A DNA stretch of 51,135 nt from an uncultured bacterium (GTDB taxonomy: Bacteria; Chloroflexota; Anaerolineae; J036; Brachytrichaceae), in NCBI GenBank assembly GCA_903873965.1, contig CAIQQO010000258.1, forward strand, positions 1-51,135, read 5' to 3'. Shown in pieces: positions 14,972 to 24,216 of this stretch. Below the pieces are notes generated by a model. That model saw nothing but the letters and a program-made list of their open reading frames with translations, was not told the DNA's origin and did no database searches. Both the position numbers and the translations under genes were made by a program. Each line of letters opens with the position of its first letter. The stretch's first letter is position 1.

Positions 14972-16324
14972 TCACGATGGCACATCGGTATATGGCACTG
15001 TCCCGGTGTCATCCAGTGTGTAACCCCACTGGTCCACGTAGATCGCGCCAGGCAGGAACTCGTCATCATGGAGCGCCAGCAAGCGCTGTAGTTCATTGTC
15101 GAGGTGGGTTTGAATCAGCGCGTATTCAGGCAGGTCGACCAGATTGTGCATCTGATAGGGATCGGCCAGATTGTCGTACAGCAACCATGAGCCGGACAGG
15201 TCACTCGCATAAGTGTACTGCGCCGTGCGCACGCCGCGATACTCCCGCCCGCCATGCTGAGCACGCGCATATTCGCCGAAGGGTTGCAGGCATGCCAACA
15301 GCACGGCCTCTTCCGGCGCTTCTTCTTCGCCGCGCAGGAATGGCGCGTAAGAGTTGCCGCTCACAGACTGTGGCACAGGAATACCGCATAGATCGAGCAA
15401 CGTCGGCATCAGGTCGGGGGTGTTGATCAGCGCATCGATATCTCGACCTGCGCCGGGCTGTCCGGGCATGTGAATCAATAAGGGTACCCGGATGGATTCT
15501 TCCCACGGCCGTTGCTTGCGCCATTCGCCCTGCGAGCCCAGCATGTCGCCGTGATCAGACCAGAATACGAAAATCGTGTTCTCACGAATGCCGGTTCGAT
15601 CGAGCGTTGCCAGGAGGTCGCCGACAAGGGCATCGAGCGCACTGATATGCGCATAATACCCAGCCAGGTCGCGGCGCGCTTGCGCTTCGAACCCGGGCGG
15701 CACGTTGGGGCGCAATACCAGATCCGCGGGATCGTACATGCGCCGATACGGTTCCGGCGCCGTCTCATACGGGTTGTGCGGCGGACCCCACGACAGCACC
15801 AGCGCAAACGCATCGGCGCCGGCATGCGATTCTATATAGTGTTGCGCTGCGCGCGTTTGTGCTGCCGCATCGTAACCTTCCCACACACGCGCCGTTGAAT
15901 CATCACCGGCGTAGTAAAGCGAATGGTTATAGTCGTGCGTGCATTCGAGCGCCTCCCAATGCTGAAAGCCATGCCGACGTTCACGCGGGATGTAGTTCTT
16001 GCGGCCATGGCCATCAAGATGCCACTTGCCGATGTAAGCCGTATCGTAGCCTGCGGAGGCAAATGCCTCGGCCAGTGTCACGGCATCATCGCCCAGGCAC
16101 ACGTCGTTCATGAACACGCCATGTTCATGCGGATACTGGCCGGTGAGGAGCGACGCGCGCGCCGGGCAACATACCGGTGAACCGGATATCGCGTTGGTAA
16201 AGCACAGACTCTGACTCGCCAATGCGTCCAGACATGGCGTGTGCACATTGGGATCGCCGCCGAAACCGGTGGCCTGATAACGAAGTTGATCGGCAAATAC
16301 AAAGATCAGGTTGGGTTGCGCCAT
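14972..16324 (-). CDS. Sulfatase (Cys-type), cytoplasmic
   Basis: 450 residues. Alkaline-phosphatase-like sulfatase with the signature CCPARASLLTG at 52-62; C52 should become formylglycine. Metal ligands D12 and Q13 near the N-terminus (FVFADQ), and the later SDHGDMLG block, also fit. No signal peptide is visible, so the enzyme is probably intracellular and would act on imported sulfate esters. A Cys-type sulfatase can be matured by an anaerobic radical SAM maturase, and a candidate lies at 45504-46841. No Shine-Dalgarno site is seen; TACACT lies 6 bases before the ATG. It follows a DinB gene by 60 bases. Confidence 0.9.
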   Translation of the reverse strand: MAQPNLIFVFADQLRYQATGFGGDPNVHTPCLDALASQSLCFTNAISGSPVCCPARASLLTGQYPHEHGVFMNDVCLGDDAVTLAEAFASAGYDTAYIGKWHLDGHGRKNYIPRERRHGFQHWEALECTHDYNHSLYYAGDDSTARVWEGYDAAAQTRAAQHYIESHAGADAFALVLSWGPPHNPYETAPEPYRRMYDPADLVLRPNVPPGFEAQARRDLAGYYAHISALDALVGDLLATLDRTGIRENTIFVFWSDHGDMLGSQGEWRKQRPWEESIRVPLLIHMPGQPGAGRDIDALINTPDLMPTLLDLCGIPVPQSVSGNSYAPFLRGEEEAPEEAVLLACLQPFGEYARAQHGGREYRGVRTAQYTYASDLSGSWLLYDNLADPYQMHNLVDLPEYALIQTHLDNELQRLLALHDDEFLPGAIYVDQWGYTLDDTGTVPYTDVPS

Positions 16325-16384
16325 AAAGAAAGTGTACTGGATATTGGAGATTAAAGAAGCGTTTCTGCGTAGTCGCTGGCGGTG

Positions 16385-16873
16385 TTATAGAGCGGTTGCC
16401 GGCAAGGTGTTTTTGATCTGGATGATGTGATTCTGGCCATGCCCCGAGTAAATGCGCAGGATATCTTCGATGGTCACTTCCATGCCATTGGAGCGAATGG
16501 CAGCCAACTGCCACTGCGCTTCAGTCAGACCATCGAGCAGCATTGCCCAGCGCGCATGCAGCCCGCGCAGCAGGTCAAGCGATGTCGTCACGTCAGCGTT
16601 GTCGGCATCGCATGTTGCTGCCCAACCATCGGGGCTGGTAGCCTGCATCTGCGGTTTGTCGCTGGTGAGCATTTGCTTCAGACGGTAGAACACGATCACG
16701 TGCGAGTCAGCCACATGATGCACATTCTGCGCGACAGTCCATTCGTTGGGCAGGTAGCGCGTGGTCAACTGTTCGGTCGTCAGGCCATGTACGACCTCGG
16801 CAAGCTGAGCGGGAAGAGCGCGAATCGCGGCAATCATTTCGCTGCGTTGTTCAGGCGTGAATTTTGCAGTCAT
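16385..16873 (-). CDS. DinB-family putative metal-dependent hydrolase/transferase
   Basis: 162 residues, a four-helix-bundle DinB/YfiT-like protein. The likely metal ligands are H52 or H53 in NVHHVADSH, and H145 and H149 in GHGQNHIIQI. Relatives include thiol (bacillithiol or mycothiol) transferases, but most members are uncharacterised. AGGAG lies 7 bases before the ATG. It lies upstream of the sulfatase gene in the same direction; whether the two work together is unknown. Confidence 0.82.
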   Translation of the reverse strand: MTAKFTPEQRSEMIAAIRALPAQLAEVVHGLTTEQLTTRYLPNEWTVAQNVHHVADSHVIVFYRLKQMLTSDKPQMQATSPDGWAATCDADNADVTTSLDLLRGLHARWAMLLDGLTEAQWQLAAIRSNGMEVTIEDILRIYSGHGQNHIIQIKNTLPATAL

Positions 16874-16932
16874 AGGTTATCTCCTGTTGTGTATATCACC
16901 TTCATTGTAATGCGCCGGCGCGCGTGGTGCAT

Positions 16933-16960
16933 TTGCGCCTGGCGCGTCGAGGTCTACAAT
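16933..16960 (+). promoter_or_regulatory. Promoter giving a leaderless mRNA (TTGCGC-16-TACAAT)
   Basis: TACAAT at 16955-16960 ends 7 bases before the ATG at 16968, so transcription should begin at the start codon. The -35 is only a partial match. No Shine-Dalgarno site exists at usable spacing. Confidence 0.45.
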
Positions 16961-16967
16961 CGCATCT

Positions 16968-19253
16968 ATGCAACCCAGCACAAAGGCTCTGCCTGCACGC
17001 CAGGCCACACTGCATGTCCGCATCAGTCAGTTCGACGATGCCCACGAACTCACCCACTATTCTCATGATATCGCTATAGATGGGACAACCCTGCGCACGG
17101 TCGAATTTGCCGGCGCGGACTGGCAGGTTGCCGTGTCGCTCATGCCGGTCATCGCTCGTCCTGATGCCGTCGATGGCACAGCCGTATTCCGCGTGACGGG
17201 TGGAAGCGCGCATGATGTTGCCGTCGCCGTCGAGTGTCATTTTTCCGGGTGGACGCGCGATCATTTCGTCATGGCGCCGGCCGCAGCCTACAATGGCAAT
17301 CGCTTCACCTGCCGGCCGTACAAGTATCCGCCGATGGTGCACGAAGCGCGCGACATTGGACCGGGCGCCCCTATTGTGATCACCGACGTGCCGCGCCTAA
17401 ACATCGAACCCAATGCATTTTCGCGGTTGCAAATGCTTACCGGCGACGTGACGACGCCATGCCTCAGCGCCTATTCGCCGCACGACAGCACCGCCTACAT
17501 CCTGCTTACCGAACAAGGTAGTCGCCTGGGTAATCATGGGTTGACGATCGAGGAGAGCGACGACCGCGCGAGCGCCGTGTGGCGCATCGAAGCACCCGGC
17601 ATGCGTCGCGACACGATGTATACCTTTGCCACCACCCAGACGCCATCGTGGGATCGTGGCGCGAACTGGCAGGCCGGTGACGAGATCGTTATCCGCTTTC
17701 GATTATTCACCTTCACCGCGCTAGCGGTTCAGGACCTGTATGACCGCTTCGCTGTGGTGCGCAAAGACTTGAGCGGCCCGGTGGCTTTGCACCACGAACT
17801 ACCCTTCTCGGCCGCGTGGGACATCATCGAGGACAAATACCAGCGCGACAACTGGAACGACGAGGGCTATTACATGGTCGGCACGCGCGACGTCGCCGCT
17901 GACCAGCGCTATCAGGATTGGCAGGTCGGCTGGGTTGGCGGCGGCATGGTGCCCTTCCCGATGTTACTGGCCGGGCAGCCAGAGTCGCGCCAGCATGCGG
18001 TGACAAATATCGAGTGGATGTTCTCGCAGGCGCAGTATATTGGTGGATTGCTCCATGCCGTCCGGCATCACGGCAAAGCCTATGGCGACGGCTTCGATAC
18101 ACCTGGCACCGAGACATGGCTCATGGTGCGCAAACAAGTCGATGCGCTGTACTTCATCATCAAGACGTTCCGGTTATTGCATACCCTGGATAAGAACTGG
18201 CAGTTGCCGTTGTATTGGGGCCTTGGGACGCGCGAACTTGCCGATGGGTTAGTCAAAGCGTTTGAGCGCAGCGGCGAATTGGGACAGTATATTGACCTTG
18301 AAAGCGGCGACGTGGTTGTAAGTGGCTCCACCGCATCTGCAATGGGTCCTGCTGCATTTGCGCTGGCCGCGCAATACTACGGAAACGAGCGCTACCTGAG
18401 GGCAGCTGAAGCGCTGGCCGCACAACTGGACGCACGCGATGTTCGCGCCGGTATCACGGTCGGCGGCCCCGGTGAAATCCTGAAGTGCCCCGACAGCGAG
18501 TCGGCCTTTGCGATGCTTGAATCATTTATCGTGTTGTACGAGGTTACTGGCAAGCGCGACTGGCTGGCGCGCGCCGAGGCGATGGCGACGCAGTGCATGA
18601 CTTGGTGCGCCTCGTACGATCACACCTTCCCGCCCGATTCAGGCATGGGGCGCATCGGGGCGCATGCTGCAGGTTCGGTATGGGCTAATGTGCAGAACAA
18701 ACACAGCGCGCCCGGCATCTGCACGTTGTCGGGTGACAGCCTGTTCAAGTTGTTCCGATATACCGGCAACAGGCTCTACCTTGAGCAGATTCAGGAAACC
18801 GCGCACAACATCACGCAATACCTGTCGCGCGCCGATCGACCGGTGGGTGATCCACACATCATGAAGCCGGGCTGGATGTGCGAGCGCGTGAATTTCAGCG
18901 ACTGGGAAGGGCGTGACAACATCGGCGGATCGTTGTTCGGGTCGTGCTGGCCGGAAGTGTCGATGATGCTGACGACGGTAGAACTGCCGGGCCTCTATGC
19001 GCAAGTCGATACCGGCATGTTATGTGTCATCGACCACGTCGATGCGCGTATCACGGCGCGCGACGATGACGCGATGACCGTCGCCGTCGCCAATCCTACA
19101 CGCTTCGACGCCCGCGTGCGCGTTTTCGCCGAGACCTCAACAGCGGCTACTACCATCCTTGGTCAGGCTGCGGCGGTGCGCTGGCCGGTGATCACGATCT
19201 CGGCAGGTGAGACGCGCGTAGTGCAGATGACGAAGGATGGCCGCGTGGCATAG
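16968..19253 (+). CDS. Six-hairpin (alpha/alpha)6-barrel glycosidase-like protein
   Basis: 761 residues. The N-terminal 270 residues are beta-rich; the middle (about 285-690) has regularly spaced helix pairs with aromatic and acidic patches (DKYQRDNWND, GFDTPGTETW, GGPGEILKCPDSESA, WEGRDNIGGS) typical of six-hairpin glycosidase folds; the end is a small beta domain. No signal peptide, so it is probably cytoplasmic. The sequence does not match a glycoside hydrolase family I can name, and catalytic acids cannot be assigned safely. Neighbours (sulfatase, aspartylglucosaminidase) favour carbohydrate breakdown. A bidirectional terminator follows. Confidence 0.65.
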   Translation: MQPSTKALPARQATLHVRISQFDDAHELTHYSHDIAIDGTTLRTVEFAGADWQVAVSLMPVIARPDAVDGTAVFRVTGGSAHDVAVAVECHFSGWTRDHFVMAPAAAYNGNRFTCRPYKYPPMVHEARDIGPGAPIVITDVPRLNIEPNAFSRLQMLTGDVTTPCLSAYSPHDSTAYILLTEQGSRLGNHGLTIEESDDRASAVWRIEAPGMRRDTMYTFATTQTPSWDRGANWQAGDEIVIRFRLFTFTALAVQDLYDRFAVVRKDLSGPVALHHELPFSAAWDIIEDKYQRDNWNDEGYYMVGTRDVAADQRYQDWQVGWVGGGMVPFPMLLAGQPESRQHAVTNIEWMFSQAQYIGGLLHAVRHHGKAYGDGFDTPGTETWLMVRKQVDALYFIIKTFRLLHTLDKNWQLPLYWGLGTRELADGLVKAFERSGELGQYIDLESGDVVVSGSTASAMGPAAFALAAQYYGNERYLRAAEALAAQLDARDVRAGITVGGPGEILKCPDSESAFAMLESFIVLYEVTGKRDWLARAEAMATQCMTWCASYDHTFPPDSGMGRIGAHAAGSVWANVQNKHSAPGICTLSGDSLFKLFRYTGNRLYLEQIQETAHNITQYLSRADRPVGDPHIMKPGWMCERVNFSDWEGRDNIGGSLFGSCWPEVSMMLTTVELPGLYAQVDTGMLCVIDHVDARITARDDDAMTVAVANPTRFDARVRVFAETSTAATTILGQAAAVRWPVITISAGETRVVQMTKDGRVA

Positions 19254-19264
19254 GCGCTCGCAAA

Positions 19265-19298
19265 GGAAAAAGCCGCAGCGCAAGCGCGCGGCTTTTCC
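19265..19298. terminator. Bidirectional intrinsic terminator between convergent genes
   Basis: GGAAAAAGCCGC and GCGGCTTTTCC form a stem with one bulged A. The A-run and T-run flank the GC core, so the structure can serve both the plus-strand gene ending at 19253 and the minus-strand gene ending at 19337. Confidence 0.8.
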
Positions 19299-19336
19299 TC
19301 GGTTGGCGTGAATTGTGTTTGATGCGCTGTTCGCGG

Positions 19337-20308
19337 TTAAATCACGTGTTCACAAATAATGACCTGCGGCGCACTTTCATCGATGCGTTGCACCTTTAGC
19401 GTCGATCCGTTGTGGGTGCAATACCCGCCTACAGTGCCATTCCTGTCCAGCAGCAGCATGCGAATCCATGCGCCGCGCGCCTCGGCGATCCGGCTCATGT
19501 CGCGCAACGTCTCGTGACCGGCTTCGCCAATGCGCCTGTCGTAGCCCATCGCGATGACGGCGCGCACGCACGTAGCATGCCGGATGGTCAGTTCGCCCAT
19601 GCCGGTGGCAACAGCCGCGCCATAACGATCGTCGGCATAGTTGCCGGCGCCGATATTGGGCGAGTCGCCGACGCGCCCTGGGTACTTCCACGCCACGCCG
19701 GAAGTCGTCACAGCGCTGACGATGTGCCCGCTGGCGTCGCGCACGATCACGTTCATGGTGTCGCCGCCTTCGTGGTAGCGCATGGCGCGGGTGACGAGGT
19801 CGATCAACGGCACTTTCCCAGAGGAGATCAGCGACTCAAGATTGGCGATTTCAGACCAGTCACGAATCTCGCGAAGCGCTGCCCATTCTTTGCCAACGGC
19901 TTGCAGGCGCTTCAGGTAGATGGCTTTGGACTCGTCGTCAAGCAGGTCGCCGGCTTCGGCGCCTATTTCGGCTGCGAATCGGGCTGCGCCGGCATCAGTC
20001 AGCAGCACATGTGGCAGGCGTTCCATCACCTGGCGCGCGACTGAGATAGGGTGCAGGTAGCCCTTGAGCGCTGAGACAGCGCCGGTAGCGAGCGTCGCGC
20101 CGTCCATGATCGAGGCATCCAGTTCCACTTCGCCCATGATGTTGGGCAGGCCGCTAAAACCGACCGAGTGATCTTTCACGTCCGACTCGACTGCGCGGGC
20201 GACGATTTCCGCCACGTCCAGCGCCGGCGCGCCTTTCCGCAAAGCCTGCATGCCCGCCGCGATGCAATCATCCCGTACTTCGCCATTTACCAAAATAAGT
20301 GCGCTCAT
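19337..20308 (-). CDS. N4-(beta-N-acetylglucosaminyl)-L-asparaginase (Ntn hydrolase)
   Basis: 323 residues. Members of this family are made as a precursor that cleaves itself before a Thr, which becomes the catalytic nucleophile. Here GGDTMNVIV gives T184, followed by SAVTTSG, the RVGDSPNIGAGNYAD substrate loop and ATGMGE. The enzyme normally cleaves the GlcNAc-Asn bond of glycoasparagines. No signal peptide is visible, unlike lysosomal or periplasmic relatives. It converges on the six-hairpin protein across a shared terminator. An isoaspartyl-peptidase activity cannot be excluded, but the RVGDSP-type motif favours the glycosylasparaginase branch. Confidence 0.85.
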   Translation of the reverse strand: MSALILVNGEVRDDCIAAGMQALRKGAPALDVAEIVARAVESDVKDHSVGFSGLPNIMGEVELDASIMDGATLATGAVSALKGYLHPISVARQVMERLPHVLLTDAGAARFAAEIGAEAGDLLDDESKAIYLKRLQAVGKEWAALREIRDWSEIANLESLISSGKVPLIDLVTRAMRYHEGGDTMNVIVRDASGHIVSAVTTSGVAWKYPGRVGDSPNIGAGNYADDRYGAAVATGMGELTIRHATCVRAVIAMGYDRRIGEAGHETLRDMSRIAEARGAWIRMLLLDRNGTVGGYCTHNGSTLKVQRIDESAPQVIICEHVI

Positions 20309-20478
20309 CGTTGTTGTAAATCATCCTTAGATGCCACGCGCATGGGTCTTTGAGAAGCCTATAGGCGAACCCACCTATCGGGCCCGGCAGACGGACTGCG
20401 GTTTGGCGACCTCTGCGTCGCATCCACTGGTTCGCCCATACGTTACATCTGGCCGTAATCGTACACTGGAATCTCAGT

Positions 20479-20506
20479 TTGACTATTCAGTGCACCTTCC
20501 TAGAAT
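20479..20506 (+). promoter_or_regulatory. Promoter of the ABC export operon (TTGACT-16-TAGAAT)
   Basis: TTGACT at 20479-20484 and TAGAAT at 20501-20506. It lies about 88 bases before the ATG at 20595. The rest of the 286-base gap 20309-20594 shows no gene. Confidence 0.6.
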
Positions 20507-20594
20507 AGATGAGGTATATCACCATTTTGATAGCACAGAAGGCTTCATCCATGCTGAAAAGCATGTTCATCGGTCAGAAGGAAATGGAGACGTC

Positions 20595-21728
20595 ATGACC
20601 AACTCGCGATTGCTTTCGATCATCCGCAAAGAGTTTGTGCAGATCGCGCGCGACCCGCGTACACTCGTGCTGGCCTTGATCATTCCCGTGGTGCAACTTT
20701 TCCTGCTGGGGTACGCGGCCAACAACGATGTGCGCAATATCCCGTTGGCGATCTACGATCAGGATCGCGGGCCCACCGCGCGCGCACTGATTGATGCCTA
20801 TCGCGCGGCTGATTATTTCAAGCTGGCTTACGATGTGGATTCGGAGGCCGAATTGCGGACACTGATCGAAAATGGCGACGCGCGGGCAGGCCTGATTATC
20901 CCTGCCGACTACAGCTTGCAGATCAAGAGCGGCAGTTCCGCGCAGGTGGCCTTCATACTCGATGGTTCCGATCCGACAGCGGCATCGACCGCGCTGGCCG
21001 CCGCACAATTCATTGGGCAAGCGCATGCCACGGCGATCATGTCGGAACGGTTGCAGCAGAAAGGCCAGACGGCAGCGTTGACGTTGCCGGTGGATGTGCG
21101 CACGCAGGTCTGGTACAACCCGGACCTGGCCAGCGCCTACTTCATGGTGCCCGGTTTAACCGGCATGATCCTGCAGACATTGACCTCAATCCTCACTGCC
21201 AGCGCTGTGGTGCGAGAACGTGAGCGCGGCACCATCGAGCAGTTGATTGTGACTCCCATTCGCCCGTGGGAGTTGCTGCTGGGCAAGCTGCTGCCTTATA
21301 CGATTCTGGCGCTAGTCAACACGTTTGAAGTACTGGTCATTGGCTCGTTGTGGTTCAACGTGCCGGTGCGCGGCGATCTCTTTCAGATTGCGCTCGTGTC
21401 AGGATTATTCCTCGTGACAGGGCTGGGCATCGGGTTGCTGGCGTCGACGATTGCCAACACGCAGCAGGAGGCTATCCTGACCGTGTGGATGACGCTGTTG
21501 CCTTCCATTTTCCTGTCAGGCTTTTTCTTCCCGCTCGAAGCGATGCCGCGTTTTTTGCAGGTTATCTCGTATGCGATACCGTTGCGTTACTACCTCGTCG
21601 CGATTCGCTCGCTGATGCTGAAGGGCGTTGGCATCGAGTCCCTGCAACCGCAGATCATCCCGCTCATCATCTTCGGTTTGCTGATCATGAGCGCTGCCGC
21701 GCTGCGATTCAAGAAGCGATTAGATTAA
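20595..21728 (+). CDS. ABC-2 type export permease (YhhJ/YbhR-like)
   Basis: 377 residues from the ATG at 20595, with GGAG 5 bases upstream; the frame is open to 20331, but that part is non-family sequence. One N-terminal membrane segment (about 20-40), a large extracytoplasmic domain (about 45-175) and five C-terminal segments with the typical RERERGTIEQLIVTPI turn and PSIFLSGFFFP. It is the membrane channel of a multidrug or macromolecule exporter. The system here carries only one permease gene, while E. coli YbhFSRG uses two, so it may homodimerise. Confidence 0.88.
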   Translation: MTNSRLLSIIRKEFVQIARDPRTLVLALIIPVVQLFLLGYAANNDVRNIPLAIYDQDRGPTARALIDAYRAADYFKLAYDVDSEAELRTLIENGDARAGLIIPADYSLQIKSGSSAQVAFILDGSDPTAASTALAAAQFIGQAHATAIMSERLQQKGQTAALTLPVDVRTQVWYNPDLASAYFMVPGLTGMILQTLTSILTASAVVRERERGTIEQLIVTPIRPWELLLGKLLPYTILALVNTFEVLVIGSLWFNVPVRGDLFQIALVSGLFLVTGLGIGLLASTIANTQQEAILTVWMTLLPSIFLSGFFFPLEAMPRFLQVISYAIPLRYYLVAIRSLMLKGVGIESLQPQIIPLIIFGLLIMSAAALRFKKRLD

Positions 21729-21753
21729 TCACGTTGTTCCATAGGAATGAACC

Positions 21754-23184
21754 ATGCGTAAGCTGATTACATTTGCACTCATATTGTTGCCGTTGAGCGT
21801 TCTCGTTGGCTGTGCCAATTCCAATGTCGCTGGCTCTTTGAAGGCTAGCGGCACTATCGAGACGACCGAAATCACCGTGTCGGCTGAAACAGGCGGGCGC
21901 GTGACCGAGGTGGCTGCCGGTGAGGGTGATGCTGTCAAGTCCGGCCAGGTGCTGGTGCGACTGGACGATGCGCTGACACAAGCGCAATTGCGGCAGGCGC
22001 AAGCCGGATTAAAGGCGGCGCAGGCGAATTACGATTTGCTGGCTGCCGGTGCAACGAACGAGCAAGTGCGCCAGGCGACGGCGGCTGTGGCCGTGGCGCA
22101 GGCGAACTATGACCTGCTGGCTGCCGGGCCGACTGACGAACAAGTGCGCCAGGCGCAGGCGGCCGTTGTCGTCGCGTCGGCGAACTATAGCCGCACCATC
22201 TCCAGTTCACGTCAGGCCGATATCGCCGCGGCCCAGTCTGTCCTGCAGGCTGCGACGGATGCCTATGATAAGGTGAAAGGCGGTCCGCTGCGCGAAGATT
22301 ATGCCGTTGCCGAAGCTACCTATCGCAATGCCGAATCAGCATTAAAGCAGGCGCAGTTTGCCTATGATGCGGCGTATCAGCGCAATCCGGCTGCGGTAGG
22401 CGCAAGCCCGGCCGCGCTGGCGTTGGAACAGGCCACCAACAATGACCAGGCTGCCAAGTCAGCCTATGACAAGGTGGCCAAGCTACCTGATAACGCTCAG
22501 ATTTCTGCCGCGTACCAGATGGTGGTGAGCGCGCGCGCCGCATTGGATCGCGCGCAGAATCCGGCGCGCGACTTTGACCTGGTTCAGGCCAGGGCGCAGG
22601 TGGAGGGCGTTCAGGCGCAATTGGAGTCGGTTAAATCGGGCGCGCGGACGCAACAATTGGCCGCTGCGAAGGCGCAGGTTGAAGCTGCACAGGCGCAACG
22701 GGATGCGTTGAAGGCAGGCGCAAGGCCGCAGCAACTTGAAGCTGCCAAGGCGCAGGTCGAGGCAGCACAGGCGGCGATTGAGACGCTACAGGCGCAAATC
22801 AAGAAGATGACATTGCTCGCGTCTGCCGATGGCGTGTTATTGACGCGCTCAACCGAACCGGGCGAGTTCGCCGCTCCCGGCGCTCCGTTGCTGACGCTGG
22901 CGCGCCTGGATGACCTGGTGGTGACCGTGTTCATCTCCGAGGATCGTTATGGCCAGATCAAGCTTGGCCAGTCCGCAACGTTGAGCGTTGATTCCTTCCC
23001 CGGTGAGCGATTCGTGGCGACAGTACAACATATTGCTGACAAGGCAGAGTTTACCCCGCGTAACGTGCAGACTGGCGACGGTCGGCGCACAACGGTGTTT
23101 GCCGTTAAGCTCAAAGTGTCAGACGCGTCGGGGCGGCTGAAACCCGGCATGCCGGTTGATGTGGCATTTGGTGCAGGCGGGTGA
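21754..23184 (+). CDS. HlyD-family periplasmic adaptor lipoprotein
   Basis: 476 residues. Lipoprotein signal ending in VLVGC (C20), biotinyl-lipoyl-like half motifs around 35-70 and 355-385, a long coiled-coil hairpin (about 75-350) and a beta-barrel end. Both arms of the hairpin hold 26-residue tandem repeats: 82-107 and 108-133 going out, 282-307 and 308-333 coming back. AGGA lies 8 bases upstream. An adaptor of this kind normally bridges an inner-membrane pump and an outer layer; its presence in a probable Chloroflexota member raises the question of which outer component it contacts. Confidence 0.88.
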   Translation: MRKLITFALILLPLSVLVGCANSNVAGSLKASGTIETTEITVSAETGGRVTEVAAGEGDAVKSGQVLVRLDDALTQAQLRQAQAGLKAAQANYDLLAAGATNEQVRQATAAVAVAQANYDLLAAGPTDEQVRQAQAAVVVASANYSRTISSSRQADIAAAQSVLQAATDAYDKVKGGPLREDYAVAEATYRNAESALKQAQFAYDAAYQRNPAAVGASPAALALEQATNNDQAAKSAYDKVAKLPDNAQISAAYQMVVSARAALDRAQNPARDFDLVQARAQVEGVQAQLESVKSGARTQQLAAAKAQVEAAQAQRDALKAGARPQQLEAAKAQVEAAQAAIETLQAQIKKMTLLASADGVLLTRSTEPGEFAAPGAPLLTLARLDDLVVTVFISEDRYGQIKLGQSATLSVDSFPGERFVATVQHIADKAEFTPRNVQTGDGRRTTVFAVKLKVSDASGRLKPGMPVDVAFGAGG

Positions 23185-23226
23185 GCACCGATTCACAGTA
23201 AGAATAGCAATGGCAAAAGGTACGTC

Positions 23227-24216
23227 ATGGACATGATCGAGGCGAAGCATTTGAGCAGGGCGTTTGGCAAGGCGCATCGCCCGTGGGCGAAGCAAAGCCC
23301 CGACGCCCTGCGCGCCGTGGATGACGTCAGCCTGCGCGTGGCGGCAGGCGAGATTTACGGGCTGGTCGGCCCGGATGGCGCCGGCAAGACGACATTCATC
23401 CGCCTGTTGTGCAACGCTATCCGCGCCGATGCTGGTGAGGCGACGATTGCGGGCTATTCCGCTGCGCGCCAACCAGAACTGGCGCGTGCGCAGATTGGCT
23501 ATCTGTCACAACGCTTTTCGCTGTACGAGGAACTTACCGTGCTCGAAAACCTGCGCTTCTTTGCCGAAGTGCGCGGACTGCCGGCGCAGGAATGGAAGCC
23601 GCGCTGTCACGAGATACTCGCGTTTGTTGGACTGGATGAATTTGGATCGCGCCGCGCAAAATTGTTGTCCGGCGGAATGAAACAGAAACTGGGGTTGGCG
23701 GCAGCATTGGTGCATCGTCCACGCGTGCTCCTGCTTGATGAGCCGACGACCGGCGTGGATCCGTTGACGCGGCAGGATTTCTGGCAGTTGATTATCCGAC
23801 TAGTCAGCGACGCCGAGCATGGCGTCGCGGTGCTCGTGAGCACACCGTACATGGATGAGGCGTCGCGCTGTGGGCGAATTGGTTTGCTTCATCACGGCCA
23901 TTTACTCACCGAAGGTACCCCGACGCAACTACGCGCGACGTTGCAGGGACGTGTGCTTGAACTGGCGGGGACGCCGTTGCGCGCTCTGCGCCGTATCGCG
24001 GAACAGGATGTCGGAGTTGAGGACGTGCAGATGTTTGGCGACAGGCTGCACCTGCGCGTAAAGCCCGGCGCCGGCGACGACGTGATATCGCGCCTGCGCG
24101 CACCCGCGGCGCCATTGCAGGTTACGCGCCTGCGGTCAGTTCCGCCGCAACTGGAAGATGTGTTCATTGCGTTAACGGCTGAGGTCGCTGCAATGCCGAC
24201 CACCGAGGGAAAATGA
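23227..24216 (+). CDS. ABC transporter ATPase (first of two)
   Basis: 329 residues. Walker A GPDGAGKT (48-55), signature LSGGMKQ (148-154), Walker B VLLLDEP with E173, then a DUF4162-like C-terminal domain. All catalytic residues are intact. It follows the adaptor by 42 bases and overlaps the next ATPase by 4 (ATGA), so the two are translated together. In E. coli YbhF/RbbA these two ATPases are fused in one chain; here they are separate. Confidence 0.9.
   Translation: MDMIEAKHLSRAFGKAHRPWAKQSPDALRAVDDVSLRVAAGEIYGLVGPDGAGKTTFIRLLCNAIRADAGEATIAGYSAARQPELARAQIGYLSQRFSLYEELTVLENLRFFAEVRGLPAQEWKPRCHEILAFVGLDEFGSRRAKLLSGGMKQKLGLAAALVHRPRVLLLDEPTTGVDPLTRQDFWQLIIRLVSDAEHGVAVLVSTPYMDEASRCGRIGLLHHGHLLTEGTPTQLRATLQGRVLELAGTPLRALRRIAEQDVGVEDVQMFGDRLHLRVKPGAGDDVISRLRAPAAPLQVTRLRSVPPQLEDVFIALTAEVAAMPTTEGK

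Noticed and set aside
22049-22800. Repeats in the adaptor gene as a mobile element
   Set aside because: They are in-frame coiled-coil repeats of 26 residues, a normal feature of this protein type, with no ends or flanking duplications.
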